Assembly: GCA_013396995.1 (NCBI GenBank)
Contig: VWZP01003839.1
Span: forward strand, 2,954,378-3,018,377
Source of the DNA: Dicaeum eximium
Lineage: Eukaryota > Chordata > Aves > Passeriformes > Dicaeidae
Direction of reading: 5' to 3'
Length of the DNA stretch: 64,000 nt
Position numbers and translations under genes: made by a program. The notes beneath the pieces were generated by a model. It did no database searches. It was given only the letters and a program-made list of their open reading frames with translations, and was not told the DNA's origin. Below, piece after piece: positions 51,296 through 62,700 of this stretch (the first letter of the stretch is position 1; each line of letters opens with the position of its first letter).

Positions 51296-51437
51296 CAAGC
51301 CTGACAGAGTTCAAGGAGAGTTTGGACAATGCTCTCAGACGTGGTGTGACTCTTGGTCTCTTGATGCTGGGCAGGACTAGGGATTGGACTCAATGATCCA
51401 ACTGGGCATATTCTGTGATTCTCCGCAATTCTGTGAA
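51296..51437 (+). mobile_element. CR1 LINE 3'-end fragment, sense
   Basis: The order is CTGACAGAGTTCAAGGAGAG, TTTGGACAATGCTCTCAG, GGATTGGACTCAATGATCC and then ATTCTGTGATTCT. This is the usual 3' tail of an avian CR1. It is short and diverged, with the terminal repeat slightly degraded. Confidence 0.85.
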
Positions 51438-54400
51438 ATAGGGAGACAGGCATTTCTTCAGGGCAAAGAACTGTTCTGAATGCAGAATTTCAGTCACATG
51501 GTGTTGTATGCTGCACTGGGTATTCATGTTTGATATCAAAATTGTATCTTGCCAATAAGCATCACCAGAAGACTCTCTTCTCCTCAGTGATGACATTTGT
51601 GATGACTGTTTACCATTCCTTTGGAGATGAAGGACTTGATTTGGTGATCAGATACAAGCACAAACCTGAAAGTTGCACAGGCTAGGGAAGCAAGGACAAG
51701 GCAGAATGCAAGATATGGGTGCACTCAACCCATCAATTTAATATTTTGAGGCTTTTGTCTTTGCACTGGTTCTTATTTTCCCAGTTACACATTAGCTCAT
51801 TTAACAAATGACCTTTTATTAGTAGTGGTCCCATAGATAAACAGGGATATATCAATTGTTAGTATAGTTAATCTAGGCATGATTTTTTTATATTAATACA
51901 TTGATATTTCAAATGTATTAAGCTTCTCTTTTTCATGCCAGAAGACACAAGAAATAGTCCGCACAGAAACCAATCCTGAATATAAGCTCTCTGAAACTGC
52001 CTGATAGCTGCAGGCTTTTTAATAGAAAATAGTGTGCCCTGTCTCAAAAATTAGGTAGCCAAGTCTGCAGCTGGTTTTTGGACTCATATTAAAGAGCAAA
52101 ACTGTACTGTAAGAGCTGTTCTGATATCAGATGTGTTTCCTAAATATGCTTTAGGTGACGAGAAACTTGCATGGCATTTATGGCATGTGGAAAATTTAGG
52201 TCAAGGTAGCCATTCAGGAGTTACCTTCATCACGTTCAGCTTTATTTTAGGCAAGAGGTTGTCCATTAATAGCAGAATACCAGCAGGCTCTGTATCTACT
52301 ACCTGATAATACTTTAATTTTCATTTGTGGTCATGATGCAGCTCATCTTAAAGGGATGGAAGTGTATCATGTGCTGCCTTTGGACAATCATCTTGGTCCC
52401 CTAGTTTAATTACCCATCAGGTCCTTCAGTCCTTCTGATCTACATTCTGCTGGAGGGTTTTCAATTCCAGTGAAGTTTATGGAGGTCTGAGGCAGGGTGC
52501 TGGTGACAAAGCTGAACCTCTTGTTACATAATACACATATGAAAGGTCACCACATTGAACAGGGTGATAAGGCCGCCCCCAAATCCTCAATGTCTTTGAG
52601 CAACTTGCAATACTCCTCTCTTTAACAAATCCTTCATTTTGTAGGTGTGATTTAATTTCTACTCCACCTTCCTCGTGCAGAGGTGGGATTTCACAAAGGA
52701 GCAAATAGGAGAGTTTCAAACAAATCCACTACTAAATTGCATTTCCAAACAAATGAGGGAGAGCAGCTATACAGCTGATGTACAGTGCATTTATAAGCAT
52801 TTATCAGCTGGCCAGTGCATCTAGACCAAAACTTCTAGGTTTTAAAAAATCAGACAAATCAGAAACCTTGAGCATATACTGGTTTGGAATACACTTAATG
52901 GAGACTTGTTTGTGGTTTTTATTGACTACCTGCCTGTCTAGGCTCATTTTGTAACTGTGTGACACCAGTGCAAGTCTAGGCATTGATTGTGGTTTATGCT
53001 TTAAAAAAAGGTTTGATTTTAATGATTTCCTAAAGTTTTCGAACAAAAGAAATACTAACCTGAAAATTCAGCCTTTTTACTTTGAGAAGGGAATTCTTTT
53101 TCCTTTGTGCATTGCTGGTTACTATATTAATTCCTGGCAACAAATAGTGCTGTAAGAAACTTTTGCTCCAAGCAAGCTAAAAAATAGCATCAAAGAAAAA
53201 ATATTAAGTGCTAACAGGAGCCAGTTTGCATGTTTTAACACTTCCTTGTTGGGAGCAGGAAAAAAATCCCAAATTTGTCACTGGGCATTTGTTTACACTA
53301 ACATGTTATTGCTTAATCACTCCACCATCCCTCTCCTTCATAAACTCCCCCATCTGCCTGTAGAAAGAGTCCAGCTTAGCAAGGCTGATCGTTTATGATG
53401 TTAGAAAATAGGAAGGGAGTGGGGAGAAGAGAGGGCAAAAGGAAAAAAAGAGAAATAAAGCTTTTCCTCTGTCCTCACGATCCAGGAGTGCAGTGTCTCA
53501 GGAGGTGTTACCTGCTCTGTTAATGCTCACTAGGGGCCACAGCTGGTGCCAGCTCCAGCATTCAGATTTTGAGAGGATGAGTGTCCAGCCTGCTGGAGGA
53601 TAAGATGCCTCTCTGTGTCCCAAAATGATCTATCCTTCGAGGGGAAATAATTTCAGTCACAAAATAGTTGTGCTTTTAGGTATGTGAGGGTAGCGTGTGT
53701 GAAGTCTCTGCAGCGGTCTCTAGCATTTTTCTCCCCTACAAAAAGTTTTCTTGCTCTTTACATGACTTCAGTAAAATCCCTGAAGGACCAGAGGGAGGGT
53801 CTTTTTTTTTTCCCTGAATTCTGTTGGGTTTAAGTTGGGACTACCAGAACAGAACTTTAAAAGTAATTTTACAGAAGAAAATTAAGCAGATATGAGGCCA
53901 GAGTTGCTTGAAAAACAAAAAATTAAAGGCTATGCTTTGTCTTGGACAGCTTGTACAGCTTACTTCATATGAAGTGCATCCTTTTAGATGTGTTAGGCTG
54001 ACAGTGCTGGGAAATTAGCCCAGGCCTTCTGACTTCTGGTAGTTTCCCTGACTGCTGGACTACAAACTGGCATGACAGATTGCATCCAGCACAGTAGGCT
54101 GCAGAAAGTAGTTAATGGAAAATAGACTGCTTTGATGTTCACTTCTGGTGGGCTGATCCTCGGTTTAAAGGCTAAACATCTATTGTCCCCAGTAGGAGTT
54201 TTCTTTATGAAAAAAACTTTCACAAAATCTGTAATTTCCATTTTGTTTTCTGAGACTGTGGTTTGCTCTATTTCTACATTCAGTAGCCAACAAACATTTT
54301 CAAGAGTGATTTGTAATTTTTGGGTCTGTAACTTCAGAGGCCACAGACATAGCCTTATTTCTCAGAAATAAGCTAAGCATCTGTCCTCTTCTGCAAAAGC

Positions 54401-57400
54401 AGATGTCTCCAAAGTATTTCCATCAGAGAAGCAGAAATGAAGGCACCTAAACACACTGCCTACTTTGCTGAAAAATGGGGCTAAGCAGTGCAGAGATGCA
54501 CCTTAGAAAACAGGCTCAGCTAGAATTAAAATGGGGGGGAGGGTGAGGAGAGTGAGAGCAAATACAGCAACAGCCTATGATTAGAAATCTTAACAATGAC
54601 AGTGAGTTCTGTTTAATTCCTAACTGCTTAAAAGCAGGCCTGGGGAAATGCTCTGCTTAGAAATGTCATGGAAAGTGCAGCTGGTCCATAGGCTTTATCT
54701 TGAAAAGCAAAGGATCTTTCCCATTTTGCAGTAACACTGCCATTTACTGGGCCATACCACTAGCAATTTGCAACAATGGCAGGGAAAAAAAGCTGCCATT
54801 TGACCTAGAATGCAATTTTCAACTAATTAATAAAGTGACCATTAGTGCCCGAGGGGATAATAACAGGAATAAGAACAAATTACTGTGGGGTGCAAAGGAG
54901 GCTTGGGCATTGTATTGCAAATTTCTTATGGCACTATGCTTTCCNACTCAACACTTGCTCCTTGTAGGACCCTTGCAAACCACATGAGAATTAGCCCTTC
55001 AAAGATGAATCAGGATCTAATTGTTGTTAACAAAGTGCCACCTGGAGAGAAATGTTACAATATACCTTCATTACAAAGCATTCAATCTCTCTCACGCTCA
55101 CAAGTCCTGGCTACAGTACAGACAAAAAGAAGCAGTTGCTAGCATTAAGATCAGGCACCTGCAATTGCTTGTAAGACACTGCCAGTCCCTGCACAAATAT
55201 GCTCCTAACATTGAGTGAGTCTTGTTAGAACTGCTCTGTTTACGCTGCTTCAGAGCAAGTTTTGCTGGGATCTCTCTACCTGCAGCTCTCTGACCTATCA
55301 CTGGAGCCCTCATATTGGTGACAGCACGAAAAGAAGCTGCACCATTCACCCTGCTTTTCCAGGATATGCTCTAGGATATGCTCTCCATAAAGACTCTTCT
55401 GTATTTTATGGACTGACAATGCCCAGAGAGATTTTCCCTGTGGGTGCAGCACATCCACTGCAGGTCCTGCCTCTGGTTGCACTTTGCAGCTTTGGTGTTA
55501 GAATTGAAGACAAGACCCACCAGGGTCTGCCACGTTTGTGGCTCTGTGTCCACACAAGTCAAAGTCAAATGGCATTACTCTTGTCTGTCCTGAAAATTCC
55601 AGTGGACTGTTTTATAGCAAATTGAAGACCACTGTCCACAGAACTGAGGACTCACTGGAAGAGAATGCTCAGGTACCTTGGCCAGGCTGATTCCTTAACT
55701 GAACGACATGGAGGCAGGAACTTCTGGAGATCTAAGCAATGTTGACATCCTTTGGCTGATAGTTTTCCTAGGAAAAACTACCTCTGTCCAGAAACAGCAC
55801 ACTCAGAGCCTGCTTTGTTGGATAAATAATCCAAATGCCCCACATGCCTCCTGTTTTGGGACATACATAGTGCAAATACAGATACAGAAACATTTTTTAC
55901 TCATTAAAATCACATTATATGAAACCAAACCAATCATTCCGGGTCCTTAAAACTTCATTTGTTAAATGTCATTCCAAATGTTCTTAACTGACAGAAACTG
56001 GCTGTATGTACTCACCCTGCAGCTGTTTTGTAAACAGTCAGCATTACTGCTGCAATTAAAACACATGCTTTGGATTTTTCATTTTGACTTTGGCTATCAT
56101 TGACCATCTCCAGCTTCCACTTAAGAAGACCATTCACCACAAAGGATCTGCACTGCTTTAACTTCGGTGAAGATTTGCCAGAGGGCTGAATGGTGATGGC
56201 TGAAATACAGTCTTTGGTATAACTGGGACAGTGAGGCCACACCAAACTTGTAAGTATGTACCAGCTTTGGTTGTACATGCAGTGGAGGAAAGAACAAAGC
56301 ATCCCCTATGACTGGAACACCCTTCCCCAAACAGCAGTAAAAGAGGTGGACTTCCAAAAGCACAGCCCCAGACTTGCAGGTTGCCTTTTTGATACTGAAT
56401 GTCATTGATGACATAAAGCATACAACAGCCCAGAGTGTAAAATGAGCATCTCTCAGCAGTTTGGCATCCTAATGCTTGAAATTTATCAAAATGGCTCAGC
56501 TACTCAGTCTTCTCAGGTGAAGAGTGTTCTTAAGTGGCTTTACCAGAGTTGCAGTGCTGGCCTCTGGCAGTCAGCAGCAAGAGCACAGTCTTGGGATGCC
56601 CTTGTCTTGCTCCTTATGCAGCGATCTGCGGTTTGTGTGTCTGTCCACTCATTGACACACATGGCTCATTAGGCAGCTCTCACTGAACACGTGTTCAGAG
56701 TTGATGAGTGTCTGTTCTGCTGTAAGAGGATGCTCTCTAATCTTTAGGATAGGGGTCAGAGATTCTCCTGCACCTTCCTAGATCTATCATTTACCGACTC
56801 TGTGACCTTGCTCAAGATACACCAGAATCTTGTGACACTCATTGTCATCAGCTGGAGCACAGATCCATGTTTAGGAGTTTCTAGGAAGCTGAGAGACATG
56901 GGAAGTGACTGCTGCAGTGTATATTCCACACTAAATGTGTGGAATATTACCCCAATAACTCTGTAATGCTGAAGCCAGATACTGAGCTGTGCAAAACTAG
57001 GAGCCACTTGAAAGTATCAGCAGATGACTCCTTGTGCAGGTCTTTGCTTAGAAGCTGTATTCACCTCTTACAGATATTGTAGTTTGAAGAAGGGCAGGAG
57101 ATCCTTGTGTGAATTGGGCTATACAGCTGCAGAGCATCTGGGTAAAGCTCCCGAGAAGAAACTGTGAATAAACAGGAGGATCTACAGGGTGCAAATCTCT
57201 GACCAGATTCATGCTCTCCAAAGAAAGGCACAAGGAGCAGAGATGGAAGCATTTGCCATTTCCAAAACAGCTTGGCAGTCCCCCAGGACTGCAGACAGCC
57301 TTCACTGGAGGGTCTGTTCTTCTGCTGACACAAGAGATGGATGTGCATACAAGTCCCATTAGCATTGAAGGGAGGTGCCTGCTAAACTTTCCCACGCACT

Positions 57401-58160
57401 AGCGGAGGAAAAGGCTCCTGAAGGTATCCCACGAGGTAACAGAAGGCTGTGGCTGCACATGCTGCCTCTCTTTAATATCTGCCTGAGATACAGCTGTACT
57501 CTTACATCATTTGGATGCATCTACTTGACATCTTGCTGTCTGTCACAAAGAGGCACTTTGGAGCCTTGCAGCATGCTTGCCCATTATCCTCAGTGCAAGT
57601 CTATAAATATGCAACTTGAGTGTAACCTGTTTGTATACTGAGCCTCAATCCCAGATTGATCAGTTGTTGATTCCAAGGACTACAGTCTCTTTGAATCCCA
57701 TTTTTATTGAATGTTTGTCAGCAGGCATATATGTTTTAATTTTTTTTCCTTTTGTGGCTGTTTTGCTGTCTTTTGTAGCAAGCATTAAAGTTTATTTTGG
57801 GCTGAGGAAAGCTATGCCCTTTGTGACAATGTGTTGTGGAGCTTTATTTAATCCTGTGGGGTATTTGGGTGCATTTTGTTGGGGGAGGGATGGAGGGAGT
57901 AAAAGAAAAAGCTGTAGAAATAGTGGAACTGGAGATCTAGACTCCTAGAAGGTGGCAATCTGTTAATTAGTGTTCTTGGGAAAACCTGTCTGTGATGAAA
58001 ATAAAGCCCCATCGTTAAAACCCAGTGCATTTTCCTTTTCTGCCCCTGAATGTTGTTAACAATGTTGCACTCTGGTTAAGTAAAAATCTAAAACTGCAGT
58101 GAAGTGTTAGTAATCGGTTCCTGAGCAGATTCCCTAATGCTATTCACTTTTCCCTGCTAA
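51438..58160. other. Intergenic, no gene recognised
   Basis: Sequence of moderate GC without coding signal. An isolated N at 54945 marks one unresolved base. The 54690-54960 stretch has CNE-like motif content (AACAATGG SOX-type site at 54772-54779, AATTAAT homeobox-type cores nearby). A perfect 2 x 12 bp duplication AGGATATGCTCT lies at 55361-55384. ORFs of 80-136 codons here (for example 55215-55625 on + and 57048-57395 on -) lack any recognisable domain. Confidence 0.65.
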
Positions 58161-58560
58161 TCTTCCTGTGTGAGTTATAACAATGCAGCACCAAATGAGA
58201 AGGAAATGTCAGGTTATGTTTCAGGGCCAGCCTCCTGCCCACCCTCCATCTGTGCTGATGTCAGTGCTTATTGGAACATATGCTGCCTGTTGCTCACTGA
58301 CCATCTGTTAGCTGAGCTGATGAAGTGTTCCCGTTGCTGGGACAACCCGGCCCTTGATTGCCAGTGGCACCACAAACATTTTCTGCTCAGGTTTCACTTT
58401 TATCTGTGCTCTGGAATGGCAGCTCCGCCATGGCAGGGGTTACCCCATCCCTGCATTTTCCCTCGGCCTGGGCGGGGAGCGCAGTCAAAATTCAAGGTGC
58501 AAGTTTTGGGGCAAACTACTAAAAGGATGCAGCAGAGCTAATGTGCCTGTGAATTAACTG
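58161..58560. promoter_or_regulatory. GC-richer intergenic block with an X-box-like inverted repeat (candidate element)
   Basis: At 58333-58346 the sequence GTTGCTGGGACAAC is an imperfect inverted repeat resembling RFX X-boxes, set in GC-richer DNA that contrasts with its flanks. An ORF of 123 codons (58170-58541) covers it but looks accidental. Regulatory function is a guess from one motif. Confidence 0.2.
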
Positions 58561-61500
58561 CTGGCATTACAGCTAGGACACAGGGCCAGGCATGCTTTCC
58601 AGTGGGAGCCCAGGGTCGAGGGAGCATGTCTGGTAGTGGTTAGAAAGTTTTTGTGATGAGACTGTGACTGCCATCATGCAGAAATGCCCATAGCCCTGAA
58701 GACATGAAAGGCTACAGAGGGATTTTTGGAGAAAAGCAGAAGCCAAGAGGTGGGCTATTTTTCTCTTGATTAAGAGTCACTTGTTCTGAGACTTCTGCAT
58801 GTTGTAGTTGTGCCTGACAGCCACAGATCTTTTGGACATAACCGAATCCAGATGTAACAATTTTTTTATGGTGTGGGCCTCAGTTTAAGCCATAGCAGTG
58901 ATAAAACCATTTGCCTGCACACAGCCTTTTAGCAGCTCTGTCTGGTGAGCTTCCCCCTCTCTTAAAGATGTCTACAAACATTAATCAATCCTCATGACAA
59001 GCCTGTGGGGCTGGCAGGTGGCATTCCCACTTGAGGGAGGGAGAGGCGAGTGTGGGAGCTGGCACGAGGCATGCCCACCTCCCAGCCTCGCCTGCTGGGA
59101 TCACCAGAGCAGATTGCCCTTCATTTGTCACCAAGAGCCCCGGCTCTGCCACGGTGCCAAGAGGAGCTGCATTCCAGACACCGGGGCTGAGAAGACTCTG
59201 CCCTGTAGTTCCTTCCATCTTACATGTGAAGGGGATAGAGCAGCATCTGATAAATGAGTGCTGTTGGTGAAGCTGATCACGATAAATAGGGTGAAATGTG
59301 ACAGCCGTCAGGATACAGAAAGTCTGGGTGCTTGGGAATGTTAAACTCTCTGAAGTTGTGAAATGTCTTGGTCTCTCACTTTCTGTGCTGGTATTCCTGT
59401 GTTTTCCTCACTGACCCTGGGGTTTTGGTTCCTGGATGACCTGATCTCTCAGCCCCAAATTTGGAACTGAAGACTATCCCATCATCTTTCCATTTCTCTC
59501 ACTTCCCTTCCCCCCAGCTGTGCCTCTTTCAAGTTTTCTGAAAATCTTTTCTCAGATACATTGTGCCTTTGCAGTCCCTAACTTGCAAAAGCAAACTTTT
59601 TAGTCTTTCATCCAGCCTATCCCTTCTGTTTCCTACCTCAATCCAGCTGTTCCTGTAGCCTGGCCAGTCAGCTGTACTCTGGCTGGCCTTTCTACCACCT
59701 CCCCTTACTTCTCATGCTTCTAAAATCCCCTTTTCTTCTGTTTTAGCACAAAAATCCTCTTCCCATTTTTGTCAGGTATCGAAGTTGCAAGTTTTTCAGA
59801 AAAAAGGCTCTCTATTTTTCATCCTCTGCATCCATTATTGTTTTAATTAAATGACTGAATAGTACAATAATGTTGTGTGCTCAGAGACTACATGACGTGT
59901 GGTAGAGCTGGATAAGATATGATCCGTGCTGACGTAATCCTAGGTGTTCATAATAATGTACAATTTCAGCAAATGTTGCTCTTTCAGGACATTCTGGCAG
60001 AACAGGCTGGTTTTACTCACCCTGGGGACAAGCACATGAACACATCACCACAAAGCCAGCAAGGGTGGGGATTTACATTGCCTCATCTGCTTTGTGGTGA
60101 GTGCCTGAGTGTTGGGGCTTATTCTGTGGCACTTGTGGGGTAGTGCCCTGTGCTTGTGTTGAGCCGCATGCCGGGTCTCTTACCTTGCCTCCTTTGTGGT
60201 CATGATAAAAGCATTTATCTGCAGTTTATCACAATTACCACAACAGAGCCTGAGCACTCGTTGAGGATTCAAACCCTCTCTTGTGGCAACTTGTTTCATG
60301 CCCATCTGCTTTTAAATCCGCTTTGGTGTCCTTGTTGGTTGCCAGAATGGTGCAAATGTGCCAGCATGTAGATGAAAATTGGGTCGACCTTTTCTCCTCT
60401 CCAAGAATGTCACAGAGCTTGGGAGTTTTGGTATCTTTACAGACCTAGACAACTCAGCATTTTGAATCAAAACAAAGCAGAATTTAACACTTTGCTTCAA
60501 GATTTGACAGCTTGATCTTTCCATCAGTCCAAAAATTTAAAGGAATACTAATATCATAAGCCATTATAAGTCCAGCCCCCAGCAGCATTTGCAATTTCCA
60601 AGTGAAAGTGCAATTTCTACCCAGGGCAGGACTGCACATTTTGTGCAGTTTTTAGGCCTAGATTAAGTGGTGGCACTGCTTTCTACACGTGCTGAGAAGA
60701 TAGATTATGCTCTGTCTTAACTGAGTGCTACTTGAACAGTGAGAGTGGCCAATTAAAGAGCTTTGAAGCCTTGAGATGCTACCAGCAAGGTGACATGAGG
60801 CACATCTGTAATTTACCAGAAATGTATAATATTTGTGCATTTCTAGGAAGGTGTAGGGGGCAAGGCTCATGTTGAAACTCCAGACAGCCATTCCCTTTCT
60901 GCCAGCATGGGCACCTAAGGAAGGACTGCTGTCCTCCTCTTGAGCAATGCCGGAGGTCCCTGGTGCTGTGCCTGTTTACAGCACTGGAAGGCAAATCGTA
61001 GATGTCTTGCTGGAAGCACAGGTACAGGGATCTGAGGAGCACACACAGCCTGGACCTGCAGAAAGCAGAGGGCTGGTTACAAATTGCCTCTCTGATGTTG
61101 CTTAGGCAGGTGCACCAGAGCCAGTTACAGAAGCACTGCCGGGCTGGTAGGGAAGTTCATCAGCTGGGCAATGTTTATCAACACCATTAGAGAAATACTG
61201 ATTTTTGCCAGCCAAGAACCTGATCTCTGCTGTGACTGGAGTGTCAGGCATTCAGAGCGCTGCTAAATCACAGCTTTAACACATTTCCTGAATCTGGGTG
61301 TCTGGATCCTGTAAGAACAATAAATGCTTGCACTTCTGAGCTCTAAGGTTGGCAATGAGGAGCTGTTGTGTGTGCTTTTGTGAAAAAATCCCGTCCTCAC
61401 CCCAGTGCTGGGGGCGGGCTGCTACCAATACCAGTAGCACGAGGATTTGCCCGGCACTGCCTGGGCTCTGGAGATCACCCTGTGCACAAATTAATTAAAA

Positions 61501-61800
61501 GATGCCTTAGGTAGGTGTCCAGCCAGCACAGAAGGAACCCAGCTCCGTTACTAGCCTGCAATCCCCAGTTTTCCAGCTGTCACTATGTAATACGGTCTCC
61601 CCCTCACGTAATTCCTTCCTGTAGTCCAATAGAAGCCCTTTAAAGAAGAAAAAAAGAAAGAAAGAGGAACAACAAGCAAGTAATCCTGTCATACGATCTG
61701 CCCCAGTAGTTTGGGGCCTGTTTCTCTTTCAGGGGCTGTGAGCATGCTTTGAGGTGCACAATAGAGATGCCTTCTCCATTGACTGGGGAGCTCAATGAGC
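58561..61800. other. Intergenic, nothing recognised
   Basis: No gene, CR1 fragment or RNA gene was identified. The 58985-59260 stretch is GC-richer with overlapping short ORFs on both strands, none with a recognisable product. A purine-rich A/G run lies at about 61640-61665. Confidence 0.65.
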
Positions 61801-62330
61801 CAAAGTGGGCAGCGGCCCCGGGAGCAGCAGCAGCAGCAGCAGCGGTGCAGCGCAGCAAAGGGCCCAACTGTTCACTGATTTAACACTCTGCCAGCTGCAG
61901 TCCCTGCGAGCAGCGGCGGCCCTTTGAATATTACCTTTCAGCCAATTAGACATATGTCACTTCATAAAACCTCTCGTGTGCGCTCCCGTCGAGGGGAGGG
62001 ACTGCTGGGGACAAGGAGGGAGCCGCGTTACCTGCCGCCCTCCTGGCCGCGCCATCCCTCCCTCCAGGAGGAATTGCTGGGGTTATTTTCAGCAGTGAAG
62101 CAAATGAGTATGCAGATATCGAGGGGGCTGCAGGTGCTGAAGGCAGAAGCTTGGCCTAACAATCAGTTCCACCAAAAGCAATGCCCGTGAAGCTGTTATC
62201 AGTGAGCTGCAGCTCAGGGAGAGCGCTGGGAGCCGTGTGCTTTGTCCAAAGGAGGTGCAGCAGCAGCCACTGCACCACCGAGCCAGCCAGCACAGCCAGG
62301 GTCTGCAGGGGTGGGGGTACATGGGATGCT
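61801..62330. promoter_or_regulatory. CpG-rich intergenic block, candidate enhancer or distal promoter
   Basis: GC- and CpG-rich sequence surrounds an AT-richer core. The core has TCF/LEF-like CCTTTGAA (61921-61928), a CCAAT box (61942-61946) and a CATATG E-box (61951-61956). Further on are a POU-octamer-like ATGCAGAT (62110-62117) and a palindromic CTTTGTCCAAAG (62240-62251). A (CAG)6 run lies at 61825-61842. No ORF or splice pattern suggests an exon. The density of developmental-type sites is the only support for function. Confidence 0.35.
61825..61842 (+). repeat. (CAG)6 trinucleotide repeat
   Basis: Six uninterrupted CAG units are followed by CGG. It lies in the intergenic CpG-rich block and is not part of a supported reading frame. 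Confidence 0.9.
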
Positions 62331-62379
62331 TTTTTCTAGAATCGGTGTGGAAGGAAAAAATGTTTATCTAGGTCAAAGA

Positions 62380-62700
62380 AGAGACTTTTTACTCTTTGAA
62401 ATTGATTGAATATTTTTATTACAGTAATGATGAAATTCTTATTTCAGTCGTGTCAGTTTCTTTATGCTCCTTATATTAAAGCACTCAAAAATGCAATATT
62501 TAAAGGCATATTAATTCATGATAAAATATGGCAGATTATGGTAAGTTTTTTTAACAAAATATTTATTAAAATGTGTTTAAAATAATTTGATTACAAAAGC
62601 CAATTTACTTTATTAACAAGTGAATTGAAGCTAAGAAGTTGTGACAAAATTAATAAAACTAAAAGTATAAGGATTTTCTTTCCATAGCAATGTAAAAATC
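62380..62700. other. AT-rich block with CNE-like composition
   Basis: This is a low-GC stretch without simple repeats, rich in homeobox-type cores (ATTAAT, TTATTA, TGATTA, CATAAA-like). It directly follows the CpG-rich block. Such texture is common in deeply conserved non-coding elements, but conservation cannot be judged from one sequence. Confidence 0.25.

Noticed and set aside
55215..55625. 136-codon intergenic ORF on the + strand
   Set aside because: No domain, no splice or promoter context, and competing ORFs of similar size on the other strand.
57048..57395. 115-codon minus-strand ORF, cysteine-rich, suggestive of a small secreted protein
   Set aside because: Cysteine spacing fits no family I know, there is no clear signal peptide, and an overlapping frame is equally open.
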